A stretch of DNA of 64,000 nt from Marinomonas fungiae (GCF_001418205.1 NZ_LIQF01000007.1:181654-245653), one strand, 5' to 3'. Shown: positions 48,989-58,151, counted from the stretch's first letter. The notes: a model not told the origin generated them from the letters alone. Program-made: numbers and translations.

Positions 48989-50569
48989 ATGGAAACCATG
49001 GTCGCTCTTGCCCCGGTGGTGTTTTTGGTTTGGAGTATGACGAAGCAGCGCCCTTTGGCTTCTCATGTGGCACTGCCTTTGACCGCCTTGCTGGTGGCCC
49101 TGTTGCAGGCGTTTTATTTTCAAGCACAGCTGATGACGCTATTGGCTAATGCCATCGCCGCTACTTTATCGGTGTTAACGCCTATCTCAATCGTTGCTGG
49201 GGCGATCCTTTTAAATCGAGTGCTGGTGATTTCCGGAGCTGAACAGACGCTGCGGCTGTGGTTAGAAAGTATTAGTCAAAACAAGGTGGCGCAGCTGATG
49301 ATCATTGGCTGGGCGTTTGCTTTTATGTTGGAAGGCGCATCTGGCTTCGGCACGCCAGCGGCCATCGCAGCGCCCATCCTAGTTGGCTTAGGTTTTTCCG
49401 CTATGCCAGTGGCGTTACTGACGTTGGTCATGAACAGCGTGCCAGTATCTTTTGGTGCCGTTGGTACGCCTGCTTGGTTTGGCTTTGCTGCATTGGATCT
49501 GAGCGAAGCGCAATTGTTGGAAACATCCCAATGGACAGCGCTGATTCATCTAGTCGCCAGTGTGGTGATACCCGTTTTAGCGTTACGTTTCTTGGTCAGT
49601 TGGCAAGCCATTCGCCATAACCTTGTCTTCATTCTAATCAGCGCTTTGAGTTGTACCATCCCCTATTACCTATTGGCACAAGTGAACTATGAATTTCCAT
49701 CACTAATCGGTGGTGCGATTGGTTTGTGTGGTTCTATCGTGGTGGCAAAATATCGTATTGGTTTACGCAAAGAAATCTCAGGAGGTCAGGATAAAACGGC
49801 TAAATTGCCGAAGATCGCGATTTTTAAGGCGCTTTCTCCGTTCATTTTGCTGATTGCGATTCTGTTGGTGACACGCATCCAGCAGTGGCCGTTTAAGGCA
49901 TGGCTAAACGACGGTTCACCTTGGCTTAGTCTGGGTGATTTTGCGGTTAGCCAAGCGCTGATTTTATCTTGGTCGTCCATTCTTGGTACGCACGTCGTCT
50001 GGTCTTATAAAACCCTCTATGTGCCAGCATTGATTCCATTTGTGCTCACCGTATTGATCTTGATCCCCATTTTAGCCCTATCAAAACGCCATCTTTGCCA
50101 AGCAGCGAGCGACACTTGGGAGCGGATAAAATTGCCGATTTTGGCACTGATCGGTGCATTGATGATGGTGAACTTTATGATGCAAGGAGAGCAGCAAGCG
50201 CCGATTTTTATTATTGCTAATACCTTGGCTAGCCTTATGGGAGCGAATTGGAGTTATGTGGCTGCTTTGTTAGGGGCGCTAGGATCGTTTTTCTCTGGTT
50301 CCGCTACCGTGTCGAATCTAACCTTTGGGGGTATTCAGTACAGCATAGCCGAGCAAACCCAGCAGCCAGTGAGTCTGGTGTTGGCGCTGCAGTCTGTGGG
50401 CGCTTCCATGGGTAATATGATCTGTCTCAATAACATTATTGCTGTGTGTACGATTCTAGGGATCAAAAACCAAGAGGGGGCCATGATCAAACGCACCATT
50501 GTGCCAATGCTGGTGTATGCCTTGATTGCTGCTCTGATGGGGCAGCTAATTCTTCACTTACTGATATAG
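48989..50569 (+). CDS. L-lactate permease family transporter
   Basis: A membrane protein of 526 residues with about 14 helices, of the LctP/LldP family (lactate/glycolate-proton symport). Family blocks are PISIVAGAILLNRVLVISGA, WAFAFMLEGASGFGTPAAIAAPIL, GAVGTPAWFGF, SFFSGSATVSNLTFGGIQ and SVGASMGNMICLNNI. I use the ATG at 48989 because TGGAG is seven bases upstream; the ATG at 48983 is too close. No lactate dehydrogenase genes are adjacent, so the substrate is less certain. Confidence 0.9.
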   Translation: METMVALAPVVFLVWSMTKQRPLASHVALPLTALLVALLQAFYFQAQLMTLLANAIAATLSVLTPISIVAGAILLNRVLVISGAEQTLRLWLESISQNKVAQLMIIGWAFAFMLEGASGFGTPAAIAAPILVGLGFSAMPVALLTLVMNSVPVSFGAVGTPAWFGFAALDLSEAQLLETSQWTALIHLVASVVIPVLALRFLVSWQAIRHNLVFILISALSCTIPYYLLAQVNYEFPSLIGGAIGLCGSIVVAKYRIGLRKEISGGQDKTAKLPKIAIFKALSPFILLIAILLVTRIQQWPFKAWLNDGSPWLSLGDFAVSQALILSWSSILGTHVVWSYKTLYVPALIPFVLTVLILIPILALSKRHLCQAASDTWERIKLPILALIGALMMVNFMMQGEQQAPIFIIANTLASLMGANWSYVAALLGALGSFFSGSATVSNLTFGGIQYSIAEQTQQPVSLVLALQSVGASMGNMICLNNIIAVCTILGIKNQEGAMIKRTIVPMLVYALIAALMGQLILHLLI

Positions 50570-50650
50570 AAAGCCGTTCGCTTTGCCGTTATGCTTTCTT
50601 GCCAAAGGCACGCTGGGTGCCAGTTTTATTAGGAAAAGTACGTCGTCGTT

Positions 50651-52213
50651 ATGGAATTTATTTGGATACTGTTTGCGTTTCTTTGTGGCCTTGCCGTTAA
50701 GTTAATCAACTTGCCTCCTCTGATTGGTTTTTTGGGGGCAGGATTTTTGCTTAACTTTCTTCAGTTTGAACCTTCCAGCGTGTTGGACAGTCTCTCCAAT
50801 ATGGGCATCACTTTGATGCTGTTTTGTATTGGCTTAAAGCTGCACGTACAGGATTTGCTGAAACGAGAAGTGTGGGCATCGACCCTTGGACACATGGGTG
50901 CTTGGACGATTTTATTGATCGGGGTGTTCTCGCTTTTGGGTTTGGTGGGGCTGCACGCATTCGAAGTATTGTCTCTACGGACCGCGGCGCTAATCGGTTT
51001 TGCTCTAAGTTTCTCGAGTACCGTGTGTATCGTGAAATTGCTCGAAGAAGCCGGTGAGATGAAAACACGTCACGGTCAATTGGCGCTTGGTATCTTGGTT
51101 ATGCAGGACATCGTGGCAGTGGTGTTCTTAGTGCTGGCCACGGGCAAGATTCCTTCCTTATGGGCGGTATTGTTGTTCGCTCTGATTCCACTTCGTCCAG
51201 TGTTAGGCCGTATTCTGGATAAATCTGGTCACGGTGAAATGTTGCCACTGACCGGTATCTTCTTTGCTTTAGGGGCGTATGAGTTGTTTTACCTAGTCGG
51301 TGTGAAAGGTGATTTGGGTGCCTTGATCCTAGGTATTTTATTGGCGTCACACAGCAAAGCGTCTGAGTTGAATAAATCCTTAATGAACTTTAAGGACATC
51401 TTCTTAATCGGCTTTTTCCTATCGATTGGCTTCAGTGCCTTGCCAACTTGGGAAATGGTGGGATTGAGTGTGATCTTAACGATTCTGCTGTTGGCGAAGT
51501 TCGTTTTATTCTTTTATTTCTTTACCAGTTTGCGTCTACGCGGCCGTACCTCGTTCTTGGGGGCGCTGGCGCTGTCCAATTACAGCGAGTTTGGCTTAAT
51601 CGTGGTGGCGTTAAGCGTGCAAGCAGGTTGGATCAGCAATGAGTGGTTGGTGATCTTGGCGTTGGCTGTATCGTTCTCGTTTGTTATTACCAGTGTTTTC
51701 TATCGTAAAGCGCACAGCTACTTCCGCCGTTACAAAGACCGTATTCGTCATTATGAAAATCCATTGCCGCTACCAGAAGACTGCTTTACCCAGCCAAAGA
51801 GTATGGAAGTGTTAGTCGTTGGTCTGGGGCGCGTGGGTCGTGGAGCATTTGAATCCTTGACCAATATGGTCGGTGGCGTCGTTGCTGGCATGGACGCAGA
51901 CAAATTCCGAATCAAACAAATGCAAGCCGAAGAGCACAATGTGTTCTTCGGCGACGGTGAAGACGTGGACCTTTGGGAGCATTTGGATTTGTCCAATGTG
52001 AAGTTGATCCTATTGGCGCTGCCGTCATCCGATGATTGTGTCAATGTGGTGAAGCAGCTGCGCAGCACCGGCTATAATGGCCAAGTAGCCGCCATTGCCC
52101 GTTATCAAGATGAGCGCGATGACATGATGAAAGCGGGCATTAATAACGTGTTTAACTTCTACACTGAAGCCGGTACCGGTTTCGCGGAAGAAAGCTTGTC
52201 GCTACTGCGTTAA
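50651..52213 (+). CDS. CPA2-family cation:proton antiporter with TrkA-N domain (Kef/YbaL type)
   Basis: A 520-residue protein. The first about 370 residues hold about 12 helices of the Na/H exchanger fold, with LSFSSTVCIVKLLEEAGE, LGILVMQDIVAVVFLVLATG and GALILGILLASH. The C-terminal part is a cytoplasmic RCK/TrkA-N domain with VLVVGLGRVGRGAFESL (GxGxxG) near residue 385. There is no TrkA-C domain. It probably exports potassium or protons in stress. AGGAAAA lies before the ATG. Confidence 0.9.
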   Translation: MEFIWILFAFLCGLAVKLINLPPLIGFLGAGFLLNFLQFEPSSVLDSLSNMGITLMLFCIGLKLHVQDLLKREVWASTLGHMGAWTILLIGVFSLLGLVGLHAFEVLSLRTAALIGFALSFSSTVCIVKLLEEAGEMKTRHGQLALGILVMQDIVAVVFLVLATGKIPSLWAVLLFALIPLRPVLGRILDKSGHGEMLPLTGIFFALGAYELFYLVGVKGDLGALILGILLASHSKASELNKSLMNFKDIFLIGFFLSIGFSALPTWEMVGLSVILTILLLAKFVLFFYFFTSLRLRGRTSFLGALALSNYSEFGLIVVALSVQAGWISNEWLVILALAVSFSFVITSVFYRKAHSYFRRYKDRIRHYENPLPLPEDCFTQPKSMEVLVVGLGRVGRGAFESLTNMVGGVVAGMDADKFRIKQMQAEEHNVFFGDGEDVDLWEHLDLSNVKLILLALPSSDDCVNVVKQLRSTGYNGQVAAIARYQDERDDMMKAGINNVFNFYTEAGTGFAEESLSLLR

Positions 52214-52239
52214 GTGTTTTTCTCACTGCTTTCTAAAAA

Positions 52240-52263
52240 GGGCGTTTCATGGGGCGTTTCATG
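52240..52263 (+). repeat. Two tandem 12-base repeats complementary to the exporter start
   Basis: GGGCGTTTCATG occurs twice without a gap (52240-52251 and 52252-52263). Its exact reverse complement CATGAAACGCCC lies at 52303-52314 and contains the start codon of the exporter gene. Each copy can pair with all 12 bases. Confidence 0.95.
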
Positions 52264-52281
52264 CTAGCCTTATTTACTTAA
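52249..52281 (+). CDS. Candidate ten-residue leader peptide before the Bcr/CflA exporter
   Basis: The ORF reads MGRFMLALFT and then TAA. Its own ribosome binding site AAAAAGGG (52235-52242) is six bases before the ATG, a better match than that of the exporter itself. Codons 2-5 are the second tandem repeat, and codons 7-9 are the left arm of the hairpin that hides the exporter's site. Translating ribosomes would therefore open both stems. The short hydrophobic peptide recalls ErmC-type leaders only in general style. It is too short for similarity to prove anything. Confidence 0.5.
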   Translation: MGRFMLALFT

Positions 52282-52314
52282 AAATAAGGACAGCGACACG
52301 AGCATGAAACGCCC
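52252..52314 (+). promoter_or_regulatory. Nested hairpin hiding the exporter's ribosome binding site and start codon
   Basis: Outer stem: 52252-52263 with 52303-52314, 12 perfect pairs, covering the start codon. Inner stem: CCTTATTT (52268-52275) with AAATAAGG (52282-52289), eight perfect pairs around ACTTAA, covering most of the site AAGGA (52286-52290). The first repeat copy (52240-52251) can replace the second in the outer stem and would also cover the leader peptide's start. This is the layout of a translational attenuator. Confidence 0.65.
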
Positions 52315-53566
52315 AATCTCCGAGTCAACATCGACCTCTTCAAAAGCCCTTTCCGAAAAAGAATTTATCGCTTTGTTTGCGACCATCATTTCCCTGACGG
52401 CCCTAAGCATGGACGCGGTGTTACCTGCTTTTCGGGATATGGCGCAGAGTTTAGCGTTGGTGGATGTCACGCAAATTCAATGGGTGGTGTCTGCTTTGAT
52501 TGCTGGCATGGTGTTTGGCGAACTGGTGTTTGGCCCGGTGTCCGACATAATGGGGCGTAAGCGCAGTATCTTAATCGGAGTAGGGATTTATTTAATTGGT
52601 AGTTTGATTGCCATGAGCGCGCAGACTCTCGAAGTGCTGTTGCTGGGGCGTTTTGTGCAGGGCTTGGGGGTTGCCGCACCGAAAACCGTATCTCGGGCCT
52701 TGATACGTGATTTGTACAAGGGGCGCGCCATGGCGCGCATTATGTCTTACATCATGGTGGTGTTTATCCTTGTGCCCATGTTGGCCCCATCTTTTGGTCA
52801 GCTCGTGTTACTGATCGGCGATTGGCGCTGGATCTTTGCTGCACTGATGCTGCAGGGGATCGTTGCTTCGGTTTGGTTAATGGTTCGTCAGCCGGAAACA
52901 TTGGCCCCTGAACACCGCCACCGCTTTGATCTGAAGCGCTTGCTCGGCGAAGCGCGTTTTATTGTCTGTCATCGTGAAGTGATGTGTTATACGGGGATCT
53001 CAGGGCTAACTTTTGCGGGTCTGATGCTGTATTTGGGCATGTCCCAGTCGATCTTCCAAGATCTCTATCATACCGGCGATGCTTTTGCGTTGTACTTTGC
53101 CATCTTAGCTGGCGGCGCAGGCATCGCGTCCTTTACCAATGGTCGTTTGGTAATGCGCCTCGGTATGACGCGCCTCGTTTGGGTGGCGTTAAGTCTAAAA
53201 CTCAGCGCTGCCAATGGCCTAATGTTGGCTGCTTGGCTTCTGGACGGTGTGCCGCCACTCTGGTTGTTCCTGTGTTTAGGTATGCTGATCTTTTTTAGCA
53301 TGGGCTTGCTGTTTGGTAATATGAACGCGCTGGCGATGGAGCCCCTTGGTAACATGGCGGGCATTGCCTCATCAGTGACTGCGTCATTATCGAGCCTCAT
53401 TGCTGTGGTGTTGTCGGTGTTGGTGGGAACCTTTTATAACTTTACCGTAATCCCCTTAGCGGCCGGATATGTGATCTTTACTGGGATAGCGTTCGTATTA
53501 ATGCTCTTGGCTCATCAGATAAAGAAAACTTCGGATCATGTCACACAAGAAACCACACCTTCCTAG
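52304..53566 (+). CDS. Bcr/CflA-family multidrug efflux MFS transporter
   Basis: A 12-helix proton-coupled exporter of 420 residues. The first loop motif is [16 protein letters not shown] at about residues 75-90 (family GxLsDrxGRr), and helix 4-5 carries [22 protein letters not shown], typical of Bcr/CflA (bicyclomycin and chloramphenicol export). Drug specificity is unknown. The start ATG has AAGGA only at 13 bases distance, inside a hairpin, and the first 11 bases of the gene pair with two upstream repeats. Expression is therefore likely to be held down unless the leader is opened. The end overlaps the DUF2256 gene by 29 bases. Confidence 0.92.
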   Translation: MKRPISESTSTSSKALSEKEFIALFATIISLTALSMDAVLPAFRDMAQSLALVDVTQIQWVVSALIAGMVFGELVFGPVSDIMGRKRSILIGVGIYLIGSLIAMSAQTLEVLLLGRFVQGLGVAAPKTVSRALIRDLYKGRAMARIMSYIMVVFILVPMLAPSFGQLVLLIGDWRWIFAALMLQGIVASVWLMVRQPETLAPEHRHRFDLKRLLGEARFIVCHREVMCYTGISGLTFAGLMLYLGMSQSIFQDLYHTGDAFALYFAILAGGAGIASFTNGRLVMRLGMTRLVWVALSLKLSAANGLMLAAWLLDGVPPLWLFLCLGMLIFFSMGLLFGNMNALAMEPLGNMAGIASSVTASLSSLIAVVLSVLVGTFYNFTVIPLAAGYVIFTGIAFVLMLLAHQIKKTSDHVTQETTPS

Positions 53567-53705
53567 TAAAGTTTGCCTTGTCTGCCTGCGTCCCTTTACT
53601 TGGCGAAAAAAGTGGGAGCGCAGTTGGGACGAGGTAAAATACTGCTCAGAGCGTTGTCGACGACAGCGCGCCAACCAAGAAAAAAGCGGGGAAAGTTCGC
53701 CTTAG
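53538..53705 (+). CDS. DUF2256 zinc-finger-like mini-protein
   Basis: A 55-residue protein reading [20 protein letters not shown] at the start, followed by [20 protein letters not shown] and [15 protein letters not shown]. The four cysteines (CxxC and CxxxC type spacing around residues 13-16 and 37-41) and the TWRKKW and [12 protein letters not shown] blocks identify DUF2256. Genes of this family are often found beside, or fused to, cryptochrome/photolyase-related genes. Here such genes lie 1.4 kb away on the other strand. The gene overlaps the exporter's 3' end in another frame. Its function is unknown; a metal or nucleic-acid binding role is a guess. Confidence 0.88.
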   Translation: MSHKKPHLPSKVCLVCLRPFTWRKKWERSWDEVKYCSERCRRQRANQEKSGESSP

Positions 53706-53765
53706 TGTCACGCTTATCTTTTATACTTCTGCGCTGACCACTTTTGCCTATTTTCGGGAGCTTTA

Positions 53766-55085
53766 ATGCAGTCTTCGTCTTCTCTTGCGAAACAACTCTT
53801 TTCTATGACATGGCCGATGCTGTTTGGCATTCTGTCGATTATGAGCTTTCAGTTAGTGGACAGCGCCTTCATTGGTCAGTTGGGCGTTTTACCCTTGGCT
53901 GCGCAAGGTTTTACAGCACCGATTGCCTTGATCTTTATCGGTTTACAAGTCGGTTTGGGGATCGCCACGACCTCGCTGATTTCCCGTGCGCTAGGCGCCA
54001 ACGATCCTCTATTTGCTAAGCAACTGGGCGGTTTGGTCGTGGTGTTGGGAGCTGTGGGTATTTTCGTGGTGTCTTTATTGGTCTGGTTTTTCCGTAGTGC
54101 GGTGTTGGATCTCTTAAGTGCGCCTGACAGTGTGGCGCCAATCATTGACGAGTATTGGAGCTGGTGGTTGCTCAGTACTTGGATGGGCGCCATGATTTAC
54201 TTCTTCTACAGTATTTGTCGTTCCAACGGTAACACCATGTTGCCGGGCATTATTATGGTGGTAACGAGTTTACTCAATATCGCTTTGGATCCGCTGTTTA
54301 TCTTTGTATTTGATATGGGCATTGTGGGAGCGGCCATTGCGACCATTTTGGCGTTTACCATGGGGATGCTGATTATTGTACCAAAATCCCTGTCGAGCCA
54401 TTGGCTAACGTTTGATTTTAGTAGTCTGGACCTGATGGCAACCCTCGGCAAAATTGGCCATATCATGGGGCCGGCGATGGTCAGTCAGCTGCTGCCACCA
54501 GTGTCATCGGTGCTAGCCACTAAGCTGTTAGCTGGTTTTGGTACGGCGGCTGTCGCGGCTTGGGCAGTGAGTTCACGCTTTGAGTTTTTTGCTATTGTCA
54601 CGGTCTTAGCATTGACTATGACCCTACCGCCGATGGTCGGGCGCCTCTATGGGGCAGGTAAGTTTGCGGAAATCAAGCAGCTGATTCGTATTGCCGTCGT
54701 CTATGTGTTGGTCTTTCAAACCCTCGTTGCCGTCTTGGTATGGTTTGCTGCATCATGGTTGGCGAGGCTGATGTCGAGTGATGAATATGTGATTGAGATT
54801 GTGACTTGGCATTTAATGTGGCTACCCATCAGTCTCGGGCCGCTGGGCATTTGTATGATGATGGTGTCCGCGTCTAATGCGTTAGGTAAGCCTTACCGGG
54901 CGCTATGGATGTCGGCGCTGCGTTTGTTTGCATTCTTCTTACCTTGCCTTTGGATCGGTGGCCAGATCGGTGGCTTGTGGGGCTTATTTATCGGCGCGAC
55001 CTTAGGCAATATCATGGCTGGCGCGGCGGCTTGGCGGATTTACCAATCGACCTTTAAGCAGGTCTGTCCTCTAAAGTCAGCCTAG
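53766..55085 (+). CDS. MATE-family efflux transporter
   Basis: A 12-helix exporter of 439 residues in the multidrug and toxin extrusion superfamily, DinF-like branch. Visible blocks are MTWPMLFGILSIMSFQLVDSAF, the QLGVLPLAAQGFTAPI loop, and repeated LGTLG-like turns in each half. Substrates cannot be predicted. GGGAG lies before the ATG. It converges on the photolyase operon, with the terminator of that operon right after its stop. Confidence 0.9.
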   Translation: MQSSSSLAKQLFSMTWPMLFGILSIMSFQLVDSAFIGQLGVLPLAAQGFTAPIALIFIGLQVGLGIATTSLISRALGANDPLFAKQLGGLVVVLGAVGIFVVSLLVWFFRSAVLDLLSAPDSVAPIIDEYWSWWLLSTWMGAMIYFFYSICRSNGNTMLPGIIMVVTSLLNIALDPLFIFVFDMGIVGAAIATILAFTMGMLIIVPKSLSSHWLTFDFSSLDLMATLGKIGHIMGPAMVSQLLPPVSSVLATKLLAGFGTAAVAAWAVSSRFEFFAIVTVLALTMTLPPMVGRLYGAGKFAEIKQLIRIAVVYVLVFQTLVAVLVWFAASWLARLMSSDEYVIEIVTWHLMWLPISLGPLGICMMMVSASNALGKPYRALWMSALRLFAFFLPCLWIGGQIGGLWGLFIGATLGNIMAGAAAWRIYQSTFKQVCPLKSA

Positions 55086-55089
55086 CCCC

Positions 55090-55130
55090 TGAAAAAACAA
55101 ACATATCGAAGCGCTACAGCGCTTCGATAT
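55090..55130 (-). terminator. Intrinsic terminator overlapping the end of the photolyase operon
   Basis: A 13-base perfect stem ATATCGAAGCGCT / AGCGCTTCGATAT (55103-55115 with 55118-55130) is followed on the minus strand by GTTTGTTTTTT. The right arm contains the last codons and stop of the photolyase-related gene, so the coding end doubles as terminator. Confidence 0.85.
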
Positions 55131-56664
55131 TCTCCAAGCACCATTCTGCGCGTGCCAAGGCGGCATCCTGTTGGGCTTTATCTTGCTTATCCCAGTTACC
55201 GTAAATCATGCCAATACGAGGGTTCTTCAGCATCCTGTTGCGATGTTGAATCATAAAGCGCCAATACAAGCTGTTTAATGGGCAGGCTTGTTCGCCGACT
55301 TTTTCTTTGACGTCGTAATGGCAGGATGAACAGTAATCGCTCATCTTTTGAATGTAACTGCCGCTGGCTGCATACGGTTTCGATGCGACCCAACCGCCGT
55401 CGGCGAACTGGCTCATACTGCGCGTGTTAGGCAGCTCAACCCATTCGATGGCGTCTACGTAAATCCCTAAGTACCACTCATCCACTTGATCGGGATGAAT
55501 GCCCGTAAGCATACAGAAGTTGCCAGTGACCATTAAGCGCTGGATATGATGGGCGTAGCCGAACTCAAGTGATTGGCCGATGGCTTTAGCCAAGCAATTC
55601 ATCTTGGTGTCACCGGTCCAGAAATACTCCGGTAGATCGCGCTCAGCATTGAGGGCATTTTGCTCATGGTAGTCCGGCATATTGATCCAATACATGCCAC
55701 GTACGTATTCGCGCCACCCCAATATCTGGCGCACAAAGCCTTCCACCTGCGCAATATCGATGTCCTTACGGTAGCGATAACTCAACACCGCCGCTTTGAT
55801 AACATGGCTTGGATGAAGCATTTTGCTGTTGAGCGCAAACGACAGACGTGAATGATAAAGGCTCCAACCATGGGGCGTTTGATCGGTCATGGCATCTTGG
55901 AAACGGCCAAAGTTGGGCAGCAGATGATCGCAGAAATACTGTAATAAGGTCAGCGAATCATGACGTGAAACTGGCCATACCAATGTTGCCTTGGGTGTGC
56001 CGATGTATGGAATGTCATGGCGCTCAATACGTTGCAAAATATGGCTCACATCGTGACCAAACAGCAGTGGCTCAGGAATGTGTGCGAGGTCTTTTGGCTT
56101 GAGGGCTTGGCGATTGGCGTTATCATAATTCCAATTACCGCCAACTGGGCTATGATCCTCTTCCATTAGGATGTTAAAACGCTGGCGCATTTTACGATAA
56201 AAATGCTCCATGCGAATCGTCGTTTTGGCTTTGAAATGGCGCGGAATTTCTTCAAACGGCAGCATAAAGTGCTCTGTATCGGTAAGTGATACGGACACCG
56301 ATGCTTTGCTGGCAATGTTCTGGTATTCCATCATCACGCGATATTCGTCAGGCCGCTGTAGTTGAATGCGACGCACTTGATAAGCGTCGGCCATACCAAG
56401 AACCAAAGATTCCAGTGTTTGGCCTTTAGTGTCATCGAGGGTCAGATATTGCACATGATGCCCCGCGTCTTGTAAGGCGCTGGCGAAGTTCTCCATGGCC
56501 AAAAAAAAGGCGCACAACTTCTGAATATGGTGCTTTACATAAGTGGCTTCAGGATGCAGTTCCGCAATCAGATGCAGCACCCCCGGTTCAGGTTTACGGA
56601 ACCAATGATGAGCAGCATTGAGTTGGTCGCCTAGGATGACGCGTAGGGTGTGGTATTGGTTCAT
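55114..56664 (-). CDS. Iron-sulfur cryptochrome/(6-4) photolyase (FeS-BCP, photolyase-related family)
   Basis: A 516-residue flavoprotein of the prokaryotic FeS-BCP class (PhrB of Agrobacterium, CryB of Rhodobacter). The N-terminal antenna domain begins LRVILGDQLNAAHHWF. The four cluster cysteines are present: Cys357, Cys445, Cys448 and Cys461, with the same spacing (88, 3, 13) as in PhrB. FAD-binding blocks include GWREYVRGMYWI and HHIQRLMVTGNF. Members repair (6-4) lesions or act in light signalling. Its ATG overlaps the stop of the upstream photolyase gene (ATGA), so the two are translationally coupled. Confidence 0.93.
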   Translation of the reverse strand: MNQYHTLRVILGDQLNAAHHWFRKPEPGVLHLIAELHPEATYVKHHIQKLCAFFLAMENFASALQDAGHHVQYLTLDDTKGQTLESLVLGMADAYQVRRIQLQRPDEYRVMMEYQNIASKASVSVSLTDTEHFMLPFEEIPRHFKAKTTIRMEHFYRKMRQRFNILMEEDHSPVGGNWNYDNANRQALKPKDLAHIPEPLLFGHDVSHILQRIERHDIPYIGTPKATLVWPVSRHDSLTLLQYFCDHLLPNFGRFQDAMTDQTPHGWSLYHSRLSFALNSKMLHPSHVIKAAVLSYRYRKDIDIAQVEGFVRQILGWREYVRGMYWINMPDYHEQNALNAERDLPEYFWTGDTKMNCLAKAIGQSLEFGYAHHIQRLMVTGNFCMLTGIHPDQVDEWYLGIYVDAIEWVELPNTRSMSQFADGGWVASKPYAASGSYIQKMSDYCSSCHYDVKEKVGEQACPLNSLYWRFMIQHRNRMLKNPRIGMIYGNWDKQDKAQQDAALARAEWCLENIEAL

Positions 56665-58151
56665 GAACGGCCTCCGCGGCGACGCGAGCTAGTACGGACA
56701 TGAGTGGCCAAAATACGTTGTTTTTCCCGTACTACTTGATTGGAGTTACGGAATCCCCAGAGGCGTTCGCGAGCAGATTTTGCAGCATCCGTCAGGGATA
56801 CCATCGGGCTGGGATAATCGTGGCCAATGCGGCATTGATACAAGGTTTCCTCCATTGTCGTCATTTCCCAAGGTGTATGAATCAGTGGGCTAGGAACCTC
56901 CCTTAACTCTGGGAGCCAGCGCCGTAAAAATATGCCCTCAGGATCTTGCTCCTGAGATTGCTTCACTGGATTATAAATGCGTATAGTGTTGGCACCAGTG
57001 ATGCCCGCCTGCATTTGAAATTGAGGGTAATGAATACCCGGTTCAAAGTCTAAAAACAGACGTGCTAAATGGTGTACACCCAAACGCCAGTCAAGATTCA
57101 AGTGATGGCACAAAAAGCTCACCAGCATAGCGCGCATACGAAAGTTAATATAGCCAGTAGAGTGTAAAGCTCGCATACATGCATCAATCATAGGAAAGCC
57201 AGTTTGGCCCACCTGCCAAGCATACAAATCTTGCTCGACCTGATCGTCTTGACGATAAGGGAAATCACCATAAGCGCGATTGACCGGACGCCATTCCATG
57301 GCACACTCGCTTTCAAATTTTTGTATGAAATGACAGTGCCAATGCAGCCTTGAACTCAGCGCCACCAAAGTACGCCGCCAGCCCTTGGTGTGCCAGCGGG
57401 AGAGCAGATCCTGATAGACCTCACGCAGGCTAATATTGCCCCACGCGAGATAAGGCGATAGACGCGTGCAGGCATTGCGACTGGTGAGAGGGCTGGATAG
57501 TTCACGGTAGTAGTTTTGCCCACGTCCGGCATAGAAACTTTCTAGGGTTTGCCAAGCAAGCGTAGAACCACCTGTTTGCATGCCTCTTTGCGGCGTTTGC
57601 CAACTTGGGGTGATCTGCTCGATCTGGCTTGTCGTGCGGCACCACACAGCCTTGGCCAACGGCGTTGGCGTGATGGGCGCGCGCATAACTTGCTGCCAAG
57701 ACTTATCCCATTGTTCACGGTCTTGCAAAGCGCGAATGACGGCACCGGTAGGTGTTTCATGCCAGTTTATCTGTTCCTGACGACACCAAGCTTGAATGGC
57801 CTTGTCACGCGTGAAGGTGACGCCAATGCCAATTTCTTGATGGCTATAAAGCGCCGAAAAACCGAGTGTGTGATGCAACGACTGCAGAGCACTAAGAGCG
57901 CCATCAAAACGGATATGTAGCGTAGCACCGTATTTATCGAGGGTGCGTTGCATATCTTGTAGCGACTGCCAAACAAAACGCCAATGGCGTTCATCGTAAT
58001 GAGGGTCGGCAAGCAACTCAGGCTCAAATAGGTATAGGAGCACCACTGGGTGGCCTGTTTCGATGGCGCGAGTCAGCGGTTCGTGGTCGCTCAACCGGAG
58101 ATCTCGTTTAAACCATACGACCACTGGTGTATCAGGAAGGGGCGCGCTCAT
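56661..58151 (-). CDS. Deoxyribodipyrimidine photolyase / cryptochrome family protein
   Basis: A photolyase-fold protein of 496 residues. The N-terminal Rossmann domain begins VVVWFKRDLRLSDHEPL. The FAD domain has RLSPYLAWGNISLREVYQ, then QTGFPMIDACMRALHSTGYINFRMRAMLVSFLCHHL at about residues 335-370, and a late block FLRRWLPELREVP. It resembles the cryptochrome-like photolyases often found as single copies in marine bacteria. I start at 58151, where the ATG overlaps the upstream TGA. The frame extends to a TTG at 58172. CPD repair is likely but a sensory role cannot be excluded. It ends with a basic tail rich in Arg and Ser. Confidence 0.9.
   Translation of the reverse strand: MSAPLPDTPVVVWFKRDLRLSDHEPLTRAIETGHPVVLLYLFEPELLADPHYDERHWRFVWQSLQDMQRTLDKYGATLHIRFDGALSALQSLHHTLGFSALYSHQEIGIGVTFTRDKAIQAWCRQEQINWHETPTGAVIRALQDREQWDKSWQQVMRAPITPTPLAKAVWCRTTSQIEQITPSWQTPQRGMQTGGSTLAWQTLESFYAGRGQNYYRELSSPLTSRNACTRLSPYLAWGNISLREVYQDLLSRWHTKGWRRTLVALSSRLHWHCHFIQKFESECAMEWRPVNRAYGDFPYRQDDQVEQDLYAWQVGQTGFPMIDACMRALHSTGYINFRMRAMLVSFLCHHLNLDWRLGVHHLARLFLDFEPGIHYPQFQMQAGITGANTIRIYNPVKQSQEQDPEGIFLRRWLPELREVPSPLIHTPWEMTTMEETLYQCRIGHDYPSPMVSLTDAAKSARERLWGFRNSNQVVREKQRILATHVRTSSRRRGGRS

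Noticed and set aside
50590..50631. Fourteen-codon ORF ahead of the Kef-type antiporter
   Set aside because: It has no ribosome binding site, and the small GGCAC/GTGCC stem in it does not reach the antiporter start region.
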